Source: Symsagittifera roscoffensis | Lineage: Eukaryota; Xenacoelomorpha; Acoela; Convolutidae | Direction: 5' to 3' | DNA: 64,000 bases | NCBI RefSeq assembly: GCF_963678635.1 | Contig: NC_087066.1 | Coordinates: 44,381,624 to 44,445,623 of the forward strand | Shown here: one piece after another, positions 42,698-51,943 of the stretch | How the letters are laid out: each line of letters begins with the position of its first letter | Numbering within the stretch: the stretch's first letter is position 1 | Program-made: the position numbers and the translations under genes | Notes under the pieces: generated by a model | What the model was told of the DNA's origin: nothing | Seen by the model: the letters and a program-made list of their open reading frames with translations, nothing else | Database searches by the model: none

Positions 42698-43105
42698 ATG
42701 ATTTCAACTTTCGATTTAAAACTCATTCATGAAATTTTTATAGACTTAAAATCACAATATCCAGACAAATCAGTCAGATTTCAGTATTTTTTAGCCACTT
42801 GTTTGTATTTGGATGCTGATATTAATTTGGATTTTGTTTTGAAAAACAGACCATATGGTGGTTTAATTGGAATAGACAATTCGTCGCTCGACAAACACTT
42901 GAAACATTTCAAATTTCTTAGAATACATGCTATATTGCATGACGCAGCGGGATATTTGCAAGAAAAAAATCATACCGGTCCTGTGTACACATATGTTTTG
43001 CCTTTTCCAATAAAAAACTGTTACCTGGGTCACGTGACAGGTATTGCGTTTTGCTTATTTCTTAAAGCATTCAAACCAAAGTTATTTCGTTTGTTGGAAT
43101 GTTGA
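42698..43105 (+). CDS. Conserved small Polinton protein (GPVYTY/GHVTG type)
   Basis: 135-residue frame from ATG 42698 (MISTFDLKLIHEIFIDL). The C-terminal half holds LHDAAGYLQEKNHTGPVYTY, then LPFPIKNCYLGHVTGIAF, a pattern I associate with an uncharacterised protein carried by other Polintons. It is unbroken. It sits just upstream of the DxE-containing gene, in a closely packed rightward series. Confidence 0.6.
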   Translation: MISTFDLKLIHEIFIDLKSQYPDKSVRFQYFLATCLYLDADINLDFVLKNRPYGGLIGIDNSSLDKHLKHFKFLRIHAILHDAAGYLQEKNHTGPVYTYVLPFPIKNCYLGHVTGIAFCLFLKAFKPKLFRLLEC

Positions 43106-43116
43106 GTGAAAGTCAT

Positions 43117-43702
43117 GTTAACCCAAAGAAAGAAAACTAAAAAATTGTTTTTCAATCATCTCATTATTTTAGATATTGAGGGATTTAAATGTGGCAAGAA
43201 ACCTTTGATCATAAAGGAACTTTCCGTTTGCTCTGCTAATACAATTGATACAATTCATTTTCTGCCACCAGTCCAATTCAACAATTTGTCAAAAGAAGAG
43301 AAAAAAGCGTACAATTGGGTATCTAAATTTCTACACGGGCTTCGTTGGGACGAAGGTGAATACCCTTACTCATAATTGGATCAAATTTTTGACAGCATCC
43401 GTTTGAGGAACCCAAATTCCCATTTTTTTGCTAAAGGTACACAAAAATCTGTTTTACTAGCTGAATACTTGAAATTACCCGTGACAAATTTGATAGATTT
43501 TGGCTGCCCAAAGAGTGAACAGTTATTGGGTCAAGAAAAACATATTTGCAAACGACATTCTCATTTACTTCCCTCACATCAATTATTAAAGCATTGTACC
43601 CGTAGAAAATCCAAAGTTTTTTTCGATTGGTTACAAAATGACCTGTCCAATGATGCAAACAACCTTATCTCCAAATTTGTTGGTTTACGCTTCAATGACT
43701 AA
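43117..43702 (+). pseudogene. Polinton conserved protein with DIEGF motif (one in-frame stop)
   Basis: Same frame throughout, with a TAA at 43373-43375. Before the stop: LIILDIEGFKCGKKPLIIKE and later FLHGLRWDEGEYPYS. After it: FAKGTQKSVLLAEYLKL, then LIDFGCPKSEQLL and a Cys/His-rich tail (CKRHSHLLPSH). The early Asp-x-Glu plus later Asp and His residues resemble a DEDD-type nuclease arrangement, and similar proteins occur in other animal Polintons; exonuclease activity is inference. A single premature stop breaks it here. Confidence 0.55.
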
Positions 43703-43865
43703 TCAGAGTCCTGAAAACAATTCAACACCAAGAATTAAAGTTACTCTTACGCGGACAGGCATATTAGATTGTCGAGGAAAACCTCTCCTGCAAAAACTCG
43801 AACAAATTACACTGAACGATATCGAAATCGACAATTTACGGAAATTTTTTACAGTTCTTGACTAG
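43695..43865 (+). CDS. Small Polinton ORF, 56 residues
   Basis: ATG at 43695 overlaps the preceding gene's end by 8 bp. It encodes MTNQSPENNSTPRIKVTLTR and a C-terminal ITLNDIEIDNLRKFF. Tight overlap in a dense gene series supports it as real; family unknown. Confidence 0.45.
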   Translation: MTNQSPENNSTPRIKVTLTRTGILDCRGKPLLQKLEQITLNDIEIDNLRKFFTVLD

Positions 43866-43878
43866 TTTCACCTGTACA

Positions 43879-44178
43879 ATGTCCAGACTCCAGGAATTTC
43901 GCCAGTCAATTCCGTTGTTCAATCTCAACCTGGAAGGGCTGCAACCTCAGCTGGGAGAGAGAAGACAAATCCATTTGCATGACCATCAGCTTCCAGCTGA
44001 ACTGAAAGAATTAGTCAAAACTGATAACGTTGAGGAAATACATTTAGTTCAAGCCACTATCAGAGTTGCTGCTCATTTTGTTGTAAAGTTCAAATCTAAT
44101 TGTAACCATGACAAATTCACAAAATATGAGTTTTTCTTCATTGAACGAGGAGTTGATTTGCCTGGTGAACCGAAATGA
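43879..44178 (+). CDS. Polinton small protein, paralogue 1
   Basis: 99 residues starting MSRLQEFRQSIPLFNLNLEG. The region HDHQLPAELKELVKTDNVEE, followed by a strand-rich AAHFVVKFKSN part, aligns with the next gene (TGENLPKELLDEISTGNVKK, then ARYIIKYKPN). This indicates an old tandem gene duplication within the element. Function unknown. Confidence 0.6.
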   Translation: MSRLQEFRQSIPLFNLNLEGLQPQLGERRQIHLHDHQLPAELKELVKTDNVEEIHLVQATIRVAAHFVVKFKSNCNHDKFTKYEFFFIERGVDLPGEPK

Positions 44179-44276
44179 CGAATCACATACATATACCAAG
44201 TTTTGTGAATCATAATAAATATATTTATTGATTGTCTTCATTTTCTTTTGATCTTGTGTGATTACTAGTTGCTAAC

Positions 44277-44574
44277 ATGTCGTGTTTGAAAATTCAAAAT
44301 TTCAAAAAAATGTTTTTGCCAAAAGAAAACACACAAAATGTGAGTTTAACAGGTGAGAATTTACCAAAAGAGTTATTAGACGAAATCAGTACCGGAAACG
44401 TAAAAAAAATTGTTCGGATACTTCTGACAGACAAAAACATAGCAAGATATATAATAAAATACAAACCAAACGGCAATAGATCAGAGAGAAAAAAAAGGCG
44501 ATTGGTATGCAGTTGTAACTATCAACCTTGATACAAATAAGCAAAAAAAGTCTTCCAGTAAACATGGAAATTGA
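44277..44574 (+). pseudogene. Polinton small protein, paralogue 2 (frame change near its end)
   Basis: Starts MSCLKIQNFKKMFLPKENTQ and shares the LPKELLDEISTGNVKKI block with 43879-44178. The frame breaks in an A-run near 44490; the alternative frame continues to a stop at 44572-44574. Its paralogue has a full-length tail at the same place, supporting a real lesion or a homopolymer sequencing error. Confidence 0.5.
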
Positions 44575-44854
44575 AGAAACCACCACTGTTGAGAACAATG
44601 ATTGCGACTTTGTAGACATTGGTGGTGCCGAACAGTCTTTATCTCACGAAAACAGATCTTGAAAATTTTGTAATTCTGTTTCTCTTCCGTCTGCAGAAGT
44701 TGTCTTTTTCACACAAGTCTGTTTCATTTTCATTTTGCTCTCTTTATCTATTTCAAAATTGTCTTTTTACAATCTTAGTTGTGACGAGACTGCCATTTGG
44801 CTTTCAATACTATCCAGTACAGTTGGTTAGATGTTACCCAATCCCAAGTTATAA
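44564..44854 (+). pseudogene. Polinton small two-helix membrane protein (two in-frame stops)
   Basis: ATG 44564 overlaps the preceding gene. A short acidic N-terminus is followed by two hydrophobic segments, FFTQVCFIFILLSLSI and AIWLSILSSTVG, and an MLPNPKL end. In-frame stops are TGA 44660-44662 and TAG 44828-44830. Similar small membrane proteins precede the ATPase in other Polintons and may be virion membrane-associated; that is from family knowledge. Confidence 0.5.
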
Positions 44855-44856
44855 TA

Positions 44857-45549
44857 ATGAATAAGATCATTTCAACAAAAGATCGTCTGTTTATGTCCGT
44901 TTTAGGTCCCTCGGGATCTGGCAAAACTGATTTAATTTTTCAAATGTTTCTCAAAGATACATTCTAACCATCATATAACAAGATATTTTATTTTTATCTT
45001 CACGATCAACCCAAATACCGTTCCTTTGTTTCTCACAACAAATTTGATATTGAATTTATAAAATTGTCCAGCTTTGAAATTGTTAATAACTTACGGGATT
45101 GTATGATTGTCTTTGATGATACCTGTGAAGAAATTTTTAATGAAAAAGATTTTGTTAAATTAGCTACAGCAGGCCGACATAAAAATGTTCATGTTATTTA
45201 TGTCAAGCACAATTTATTTCAGCAAAGTAAGCAATCACGTACAATAGATTTGAATACAACTCACTTAATTTTGTTCAAATCACCTCGAGACATTCAACAA
45301 ATTGATTATTTAGGCAGACAGTTGAATAATGCAAAATTCCTCCGTCATGCGTATCAGTTGGCAACGAAAGAAGATTTCGGTCATCTGTTGATAGACTTGG
45401 ATCCCAAAACTTCAGAATGTCTTCGTTATTCGTCAAACATAGTTCCACCATCACCAACCATTTTCTATTTACCATCCTCAAAAGCAGTTATCACATCTCT
45501 TGAAAATGAAAGAGAAAGAATTATGTATATTGAAGCAAATGCTCAATAG
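44857..45549 (+). pseudogene. FtsK/HerA-type genome-packaging ATPase (one in-frame stop)
   Basis: 231-codon frame from ATG 44857. Walker A GPSGSGKT is at 44905-44928, an in-frame TAA follows at 44965-44967, and the rest is open, with Walker B CMIVFDDTCEE and the HKNVHVIYVKHNLFQQSKQS sensor-like stretch typical of Polinton/NCLDV A32-like ATPases. The product would drive DNA into capsids. Length is normal for the family. Only the early stop disables it. Confidence 0.88.
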
Positions 45550-45796
45550 TCGCCATTGTAGATCAATTTTGACAGGAGCTGATTCAAATTTTATTAGATT
45601 GCTTTGCGATTGTTTTGTGAATGTTTTTCTGGGACATGTTCCAGCTAACAAAAGTTTCATCAAGAGTAAGAAAATACCATTTGGAAAAATTGTTGACCCT
45701 AAGTTTAGTATCCGAGAAAAACGAAAAGTTTTGGCAAACAATATTTCACTGGTTAAATCAATCGGAGAATCGTGTTACATTTACCTGAAAAACTAG
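45500..45796 (+). CDS. Conserved small basic Polinton protein
   Basis: 98-residue frame overlapping the ATPase end by 50 bp. Core SRHCRSILTGADSNFIRLLC, then CFVNVFLGHVPANKSFIKS and a basic REKRKVLANN near the end. This pattern is familiar from a short, Lys/Arg-rich protein family of animal Polintons and related viruses, of unknown virion or core function. It is unbroken. Confidence 0.6.
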   Translation: MKMKEKELCILKQMLNSRHCRSILTGADSNFIRLLCDCFVNVFLGHVPANKSFIKSKKIPFGKIVDPKFSIREKRKVLANNISLVKSIGESCYIYLKN

Positions 45797-45806
45797 AACC
45801 TCAGGC

Positions 45807-46751
45807 ATGTATGCTGAAGAATTCATCCTCATTCCTCGAAAAACATATGCTCCAGATGAAAAAACTGCACCACAATCTCAAATCCTTCATAATCCATTAA
45901 TTAACGACAAATCATCTCAACTCAATTACATACAACGATTTCGAGAACGAAATATCAGCCGTGACTCTCCACCACCATTAAACCCAACATCTCCTATTCC
46001 TTTAACCCCTAATAATGTAGTAACAAATCTTCGAAAAAGAAATTTATCTGCACTTACTAATTTCAGTGATGATGGTGATGATGAAGCAGAAAATAATTTT
46101 GAATCATACAATTCACTGCAGCAGACAAGCTCAAAGAGAACAGAAAAAAACGATGAAAAAAGAAATGGAAAAACCGCTGAAGTGTTTCGAAAGGTTATGG
46201 AATCCATTCAAGAGCTATTGGAAGCTAATAAATTGGAAAGGGCAAACATCGTGCTAAAGCAGTTGTTCAAAGTTGAATCCTTGACTTTAGACGTTGACGG
46301 ATATGTTTTAATTCAAGGAAAACCAACACTCGTTAAAATTGAATCTTTTTTGTACGATACACAGCAAAACACAAAAAAACTTGAGGGTGTTTTTTATCCA
46401 CAAATTTTGAAAGAACTGAATCTTGATCCTAGCTTAGTGTCCAACACTTATGCCAAACAGATTCTCCGCTCGCTTAAGAGCGAAGCAGCTAAGCCCTCAA
46501 CTTCTTCCTCCTTCGTCTCCGACGACAACCCGACAACTGAGTACTCGAAGAGATCTAAACCCTCCTCTTCGAAGACTCGATCGACAACTCTCAAACCCAA
46601 AACCAAGCAATCCGACAAAAGAAAAACCCAGAAAAAAAAATTTTTCCCCACCACCAACGACGACGATGACGACGATGATAAAAACTATGAAAGCAGTAAA
46701 GAATCGTTTGCGACGACGTCAACAAAAGAATGGAAATCCTACTATCAGTGA
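45807..46751 (+). CDS. PY-like Polinton protein
   Basis: 314 residues, starting MYAEEFILIPRKTYAP, an N-terminal pattern (short hydrophobic strand plus Pro-Arg/Lys and Tyr) typical of Polinton PY proteins. The middle is disordered and acidic. Residues about 120-230 form a helical region (FRKVMESIQELLEANKLERA, then VDGYVLIQGKPTLVKIESFL). The tail is Ser/Thr/Lys-rich with an Asp run. Its 3' end overlaps the integrase start in another frame. Function unknown; probably structural. Confidence 0.6.
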   Translation: MYAEEFILIPRKTYAPDEKTAPQSQILHNPLINDKSSQLNYIQRFRERNISRDSPPPLNPTSPIPLTPNNVVTNLRKRNLSALTNFSDDGDDEAENNFESYNSLQQTSSKRTEKNDEKRNGKTAEVFRKVMESIQELLEANKLERANIVLKQLFKVESLTLDVDGYVLIQGKPTLVKIESFLYDTQQNTKKLEGVFYPQILKELNLDPSLVSNTYAKQILRSLKSEAAKPSTSSSFVSDDNPTTEYSKRSKPSSSKTRSTTLKPKTKQSDKRKTQKKKFFPTTNDDDDDDDKNYESSKESFATTSTKEWKSYYQ

Positions 46752-47673
46752 AGAAAAGAAACTCAAATTACTCTACACGAAAGGTCCAGCTGCATTTGGT
46801 AGCGTTAAAAATTTAACAAATGCTAGTCAACTCTCACCAAAAAAAGTTTAAAAATTTCTGAGATCTCAATCATCACATACAAAGTATGGATTGTTTCGTA
46901 AAACATATCCTCGGCTAAAAGTGATTGTTAACGATATCAACGAAATTTGGTCTCTTGACTTGGCTTATGTTGATAAATTGGCTAAATATAACCGAGGGGT
47001 ACAATATTTGTTAGTTGCTGTCGATTGTCTCTCTCGCTACTTACGAGTGGAACCCCTGAAGACCAAATATGCTAAGGAAACAACCGAAGCTTTCAAAAAA
47101 ATGATCAAAACAAAACAACCAAAAAAAGTTTGGGTTGACAAAGGCACCGAGTTTAAAGGAGAGTTCGAAAAGATATGTACTAAACGAGAAATCATCAAAT
47201 ACAATACTCAAAAATCAGCGTTTGCCGAAAGAAACATTCGATCGCTGAAAAGTATTATGTACAAATACTTGGAGTTTGAATGGACTTACAGTTATATTGA
47301 AAAATTACAAAGTTTTGTTCAAACGATTAACTCACGCGTTAATAGAGTAACAAAATTGGCTCCAAACAAGGTCACAAGAAAACATGTACCTGCTTTAGTT
47401 TCATTAATTGCAAACAGTTCATCGAAGTTGGTACAGAAACCAAAATTTTATGTTGGTGACTATGTGCGAATAGCGAAGACTGACTTGCCTTTTAGAAAAG
47501 GTTACAAGCAGATTTTTACAGACGAAGTTTTTGAAATAGTTGCCATTCCTACTGTAAACCCTCCAACATACAGTCTCATTGATGCGGAAAAGGAAGAAAT
47601 CAGTGGAAAATTTTATGAAAAAGAACTTAGTTTAATTGGAAACAAAGCTGATTATAACGAAAATAGGCAGTGA
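46675..47673 (+). pseudogene. Polinton retroviral-type integrase (one in-frame stop)
   Basis: Starts at ATG 46675 or 46687 inside the end of the PY-like gene. An N-terminal region with KLKLLYTKGPAAFGSVKNL precedes an in-frame TAA at 46849-46851. The catalytic core follows: EIWSLDLAYVD (first Asp), KVWVDKGTEFKG (second Asp) and KSAFAERNIRSLKS (Glu), so the DDE triad is preserved. A C-terminal SH3-like segment (VGDYVRIAKTDLPFRKGY) ends the protein. It would cut and join the element's ends, giving the 6-bp target duplication seen here. Confidence 0.92.
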
Positions 47674-48532
47674 TGAGTTTACTGTACATTTGATTTCAAC
47701 AGCATCAATGGATTATTTCCCAGACAACACTTTGGCCAGTTTTAGAAATTTTTGTAAAGAAGAAATAGCTTTAGATGGAGATTGGAGAGTTGCTCTCTCA
47801 GAAATAATTTTCCCCACAAAATTAAACAATGTTACTGATGAGGAATTTACGTACTTCAGAGCATCCGAAGTAGTAGCCAGTAAATCCAACGCTGGCAATC
47901 GGAATACAATTTCCAGACCCTACTATGGTGAAAATGTTTTTATCAAATCAGGAGAGTACACTTTTATAGAACAATTGATTAATGAGATAAAAACAAAACT
48001 CAAAGACAAAATTCATTTTGATGCGAGTCCTCAAGAAATCACGAATAGCATGAGCATTTGGATGAACGCAAATGAAGGAATCTCATTCCCAAGTCCCCAA
48101 ATACCCAGTCTGTTAGGCTACAATGCAAAGCTTGATGAGAACGGTGAATATCACATTGGTTACAAAATGATACCCTCCTTCGATGCATCTTATGAGGGAA
48201 ACGAACTGTACGAATCTCATTTCCCATATGACTTATCAAGTGGGACAAGTCTAATTTTTGTCTATATTGACATTATTCAATACCAAACTGTTGGTGATGC
48301 AAAGGCCCCATTGTTACGCGTCATTGATTCAAATAGACGCATCAAAAACGGTAGTGCCTGCAGCATTGAACCTAATCATCGAAAAAACTTCACTAATTTA
48401 GACTACAAAAAATTATTCACTTCATCTGTACAATCAATATCGGTACAGTTGCGCACAGAAACTGGAAGACTAGTGCCCTTTGCAGGAACTGGTAAAGTTG
48501 TGTTGACTCTAAAATTCAAGCGCTTTGATTGA
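47636..48532 (+). CDS. Penton-like minor capsid protein (start uncertain)
   Basis: 298-codon frame overlapping the integrase end. TVHLISTASMDYFPDNTLAS begins the conserved single-jelly-roll region, followed by LDGDWRVALSEIIFPTKLNN, which matches the Polinton penton/minor capsid family. The first in-frame ATG (47708) lies inside the conserved region, so the native start codon may be lost or a TTG (47636) or other non-ATG start used. The body is unbroken. The protein would form capsid vertices. Confidence 0.8.
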   Translation: METKLIITKIGSDEFTVHLISTASMDYFPDNTLASFRNFCKEEIALDGDWRVALSEIIFPTKLNNVTDEEFTYFRASEVVASKSNAGNRNTISRPYYGENVFIKSGEYTFIEQLINEIKTKLKDKIHFDASPQEITNSMSIWMNANEGISFPSPQIPSLLGYNAKLDENGEYHIGYKMIPSFDASYEGNELYESHFPYDLSSGTSLIFVYIDIIQYQTVGDAKAPLLRVIDSNRRIKNGSACSIEPNHRKNFTNLDYKKLFTSSVQSISVQLRTETGRLVPFAGTGKVVLTLKFKRFD

Positions 48533-48538
48533 AAACCA

Positions 48539-48954
48539 ATGGAACAATATTATGCAAAGCAAGCTTCACTTCCTCATTTCTCTGGACACTATCGACAACG
48601 CGGCAGTGGATTTGGCGCTTTGGCTGCTGGTATTGGTCGTGTTGCTATACCGTTTGCACGACGGGTTATTCTACCGGCTGCAAAAAAACTGGCAGAGAAC
48701 TTTTGATGAGTGCAGCGCCAGAACTAATTGATGTCTCTATGAAAAAGAAGTCTCCTAAACAAGCATTGAAAAACACTGTCACAAAAACTGCAAGAAAACA
48801 ACTTGGTGGTGGTAGACGTCGTCGTCGAAAGACACCAATGAATGGATTACGAAGAAGAAGGTCAGTAGGGGCTCGAAAAAGAAAAACAACCATTCGAAGA
48901 AAAACCAGACCAGTGAGAAGTCGAGCAGATTTTTTCCTCAAACATAAAAAATGA
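48539..48954 (+). pseudogene. Basic core-like virion protein (frame change at A7)
   Basis: From ATG 48539, FSGHYRQRGSGFGALAAGIG and an amphipathic stretch follow. The frame changes at the A7 run 48682-48688. The other frame gives a Lys/Arg-rich tail with KKKSPKQALKNTVTKTARKQ and GGGRRRRRK, typical of DNA-condensing core proteins of Polintons and adenovirus-like viruses. Position between the minor and major capsid genes supports a virion role. Confidence 0.7.
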
Positions 48955-50256
48955 TCGCTAATTTGTTACCCAATGAAGCTACCCATAGCTCTCTGGATTT
49001 GTTTGAAAAACAACCTCTTTTGATTACTTTTGAAAACGCTTTTGATCAAAAAATTGGACCTGTCTATTCACCTAATGGACCAATGCTTGAATTTGAAATC
49101 ACCGGTGACCGTAATAATTTTGTTGACCTGCAAAAAATTTATTTGGAAATACGATGCAAGGTAACGCAATCAAATGGAGCTGATCTGCGATACGACAACA
49201 CTGATCCTACTGTGTCTGATTCACCGTTCCTCGTAAACAACTCCCTGTATTCCCGTTTCTCTGACTGTACCCTCTCTGCTAATGGACTCAAAATCTCAAA
49301 TACCAATAGTAATTTTGCGCATAAAAGCTTTATTGGAACAGAATTTTCTAACAGCAAAGGAGCCAAGGACTCATGGCTCAAGTGTCAGGGATATCGTTTT
49401 GAAAACAATCCCGCTGCAATAGATGCAGCTGATTTCACATCTCAACGAGAACTGGTCCGTGAATCGAGGGAAATTTGGTTCTATGGACCCGCTGGAGTTG
49501 ATTTTTTCACATGTGACAAGCATTTGTTGAGCGGTGTTACCCTCAGACTTTCCTACAGACGTTCTCATGAAGACTTTCTCATTATATCGGAAGATGCTGC
49601 CAAGCATTACAAGCTGCAAATACTCGAAGCGAACCTATATGTTAGAAAAATGACTGTGACCGACCATGTGCTCTCTGCCATTGAATCAACTTTGCTCAAA
49701 ACTCCTGCGAACTACCCATATCAAGAAGAAATTACAAAAACATTTCTTGCAACAGCTGGTCAGCGCAGCTGGCAACAGGAAGATATTTTTGCTCGTGAAC
49801 CGGTGAGACAAATTATCATAGCATTGAACACAAATAATGCATTTCTAGGAACAAACCGAACGAATCCTTTTCATTATCAAAATTGGATTGGAGCAAGTTA
49901 CTTTGAGACGAAATGGTTTACCAATAGCAAGTACACCAATCAGTACACAAGATCATAAACGTCTCTTCTTCAACACACTATCAGCGCTGGGTTTGTTGCA
50001 CTGCGGGCTGGGAATCACTCTGGATAACTACCAACAGCACTTTATTATGTGTTTTGATCTCACTAGCACACAGCAGGCAGCTCATGACTTCTTGCATCCA
50101 GAACTTACTAACTGCTCAGTTTCACTCGATCTTCAATTCTCAAACGCTTTGACAGCAAACCTGGAAATTTTTGTTTGGGGTATACGCTCATCCAATGTAT
50201 TTATTACCTCCGACCGCAAAGTTATAAAGAACGTCCTTCCCATTTCGACAGTCTGA
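48951..50256 (+). pseudogene. Polinton major capsid protein (double jelly-roll; one frame change)
   Basis: ATG 48951 overlaps the preceding stop by 4 bp. The N-terminal ~315 codons are open (LPNEATHSSLDLFEKQPLLI, GPVYSPNGPMLEFEITGDRN). The frame changes between about 49880 and 49905; the last ~120 codons, with DLTSTQQAAHDFLHPELTNC and SVSLDLQFSNALTANLEIF, are in another frame. The DLTSTQQA...HPELTN block is diagnostic of the family. The ~435-codon total is normal for the family. The product would form hexon-like capsomers. Confidence 0.92.
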
Positions 50257-50258
50257 AA

Positions 50259-50711
50259 ATGGATGAAATCCAGTTGCAGGACCTCATTCAGAATTGTAAA
50301 CATCTGAAATATAAGTTTTTTGGAGTATTTGCAGCCGACAATTTTCCACCTCACATCCCAAACAATATCTTTATGATTGTGAACACTTCAAAATCAGATT
50401 CTCCGGGGACACATTGGATTGTGATATGCAACAGAAGAAATGTTTTATACTTCGCTGATCCTCTTGGTCTTCCTCTTTGGCAGTACACCAATCTGTATAA
50501 ACGATTGAACGAGAATTTTCACCAGGTGACTGAATTGATGACAAACTTTCCCATGCAAGACTCAAACTCTACCATGTGCGGTTCTTTTTGTATTTATATT
50601 GCACATTTGATTTTTGATAAAAACTTTAATGGTGATGCTTCTGATTTTGTTTACATAACTGATCATGTTTTGAAACGTTTCCTAAAACTCACATGCTTAC
50701 CCATTAACTAA
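50259..50711 (+). CDS. Adenain-like cysteine protease (maturation protease)
   Basis: 150 residues from ATG 50259, 3 bp after the capsid stop. Catalytic residues are in adenain order: His52 in GTHWIV, Asp67 in FADPLG, Gln100 and Cys107 in MQDSNSTMCGSFC. The Gln-to-Cys spacing of 7 equals that in the adenovirus protease. The gene is unbroken. In the Polinton/adintovirus group it would process capsid and core precursors. Upstream in-frame codons (50175-50258) overlap the capsid gene and are unlikely to be used. Confidence 0.93.
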   Translation: MDEIQLQDLIQNCKHLKYKFFGVFAADNFPPHIPNNIFMIVNTSKSDSPGTHWIVICNRRNVLYFADPLGLPLWQYTNLYKRLNENFHQVTELMTNFPMQDSNSTMCGSFCIYIAHLIFDKNFNGDASDFVYITDHVLKRFLKLTCLPIN

Positions 50712-51608
50712 CCATTTAATATAGTTGATTTATACATTTTACAATTTAATTTTGAACAATACATTCTTTTAGTAATTGAAATTTTACCCAATTGTTAACT
50801 GAATAGCAGTAATTCGAGAAGTTAAGTTTTTTATCAAAGTGAGAAAAAAAGTACAAAATCGATCTATGGGGGGATATCACCATACCAGCAACTGTTGCCT
50901 CCTTTCAGTACAATTTCCGGACGGGTTTCGAAACGCCGCCTTTCGGCTGAGAGTCGAGCGCCATGCGTTTTCCTCTACTCGGGCCCCAAGAAATTTTGTT
51001 CCACTTCAATTTTATAGTAACAAGTTAGGTACAAGTCTTAGAAATGATTGCAGCAAAATTAATGGGCACTTTTGGCTTTCATCAGTGTTCTCGTTTTTCA
51101 AGATCTTTAGACACTTCAACCTTTTAGCTCTTTCAATCTTTCTATAAAATCAAAGCTTTTGTCATAGATTTTAGACGTTTTTTTTAGTCTCCTGTAGACA
51201 CGGAAAATGGAAATGTCGAAATTTTCAAGCCAATTTCATTAGTTTAGAGTTTTCAGTGTTTCGTAATTTTTCCTTATTTTTTAGCTTCATTTGGCTTAAA
51301 GTAATTTTTCATTCTTATTTTGGTCAAATTGCCTATTAATTTTTGTCTAAATAGAGGTGGCGGCCGCCGCACTTGACGAATTTTCCTTTCTTCGAGATTC
51401 AGCAATAAAACATGCATTTTTGAAGGAAATCGGTCACCGCAGCCAACAGTTAAGCTACGCTGCCAAAATCTTGTGCTTTCCTATATACCATATAGTTTGG
51501 TCACATATAATAGGTATATAACGTCATTTTACATGTAAACAAACCAATACCCCCAACTTTAGAAGGGAAAACATGCACCGACCAAAACATAATTCCATTC
51601 CCGTTTCC
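50712..51608. other. Spacer between protease and right TIR
   Basis: 0.9 kb non-coding. A GC-richer stretch near 50930-51000 carries an open frame (50839-51147) with no recognisable motif. Nothing else is supported. Confidence 0.5.
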
Positions 51609-51871
51609 ACAACGTTCAGTGGGAATACTCAATAATATACCGAAGTTTTACATGAGGACTATTAGGTATAAAATTATACATGGTGACAATTAGGATTATT
51701 ACATAGTGACCATTAGGTATAAAATTATATATGGTGACAATTAGGATTATTACATGGTGACCATTGCTGATCATTCAATACATGGTGACCATTATGATTT
51801 ATACCTAATGGTCATCCATGTATGACAACCCCCCCCCCCCCCCGATCCTAACGCACTATATGCATACTACT
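51609..51871 (-). repeat. Polinton right terminal inverted repeat
   Basis: 263 bp; equals the left repeat plus one extra ~51-bp internal unit (containing TGGTGACAATTAGGATTATT and a second GACCATTAGG). It has a C15 tract at 51829-51843 matching the G13 on the left. It ends CATACTACT at 51871. Confidence 0.95.
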
Positions 51872-51877
51872 CTAAGC
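51872..51877. other. Right target-site duplication of the Polinton
   Basis: CTAAGC, identical to 33235-33240. Confidence 0.95.
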
Positions 51878-51943
51878 TCTTTGTCTCTTTTCGATCATCC
51901 CTACATTGCTAAAAGAAAATCTTGTATTTTCATTTTCCTGCAG

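Larger units (their letters stand above)
33241..51871. mobile_element. Maverick/Polinton element, 18,631 bp, complete termini
   Basis: Both ends are present. Terminal inverted repeats start AGTAGTATG at the left and end CATACTACT at the right, flanked by CTAAGC duplications. Gene content matches the family: protein-primed DNA polymerase B and an unknown gene on the minus strand; on the plus strand small conserved genes, packaging ATPase, a PY-like protein, integrase, penton-like minor capsid, basic core-like protein, major capsid and adenain-like protease. The element can be read as an endogenised virus of the Polinton/adintovirus group. The polymerase, ATPase, integrase, capsid and several small genes carry stops or frame changes, so the copy appears non-autonomous. 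Intact termini with a perfect target duplication imply relatively recent insertion. Confidence 0.97.

Noticed and set aside
44619-44864. 81-codon frame overlapping the small membrane protein
   Set aside because: Alternative frame of the broken membrane-protein gene; hydrophobicity derives from that overlap.
50839-51147. 102-codon open frame near the right end of the Polinton
   Set aside because: No family match, no conserved position in Polintons that I know; probably chance in a GC-richer patch.
33241-51871. Integrated adenovirus or herpesvirus instead of a Polinton
   Set aside because: A retroviral-type integrase, 6-bp target duplication, AGT termini and Polinton-type PolB argue for Maverick/Polinton.
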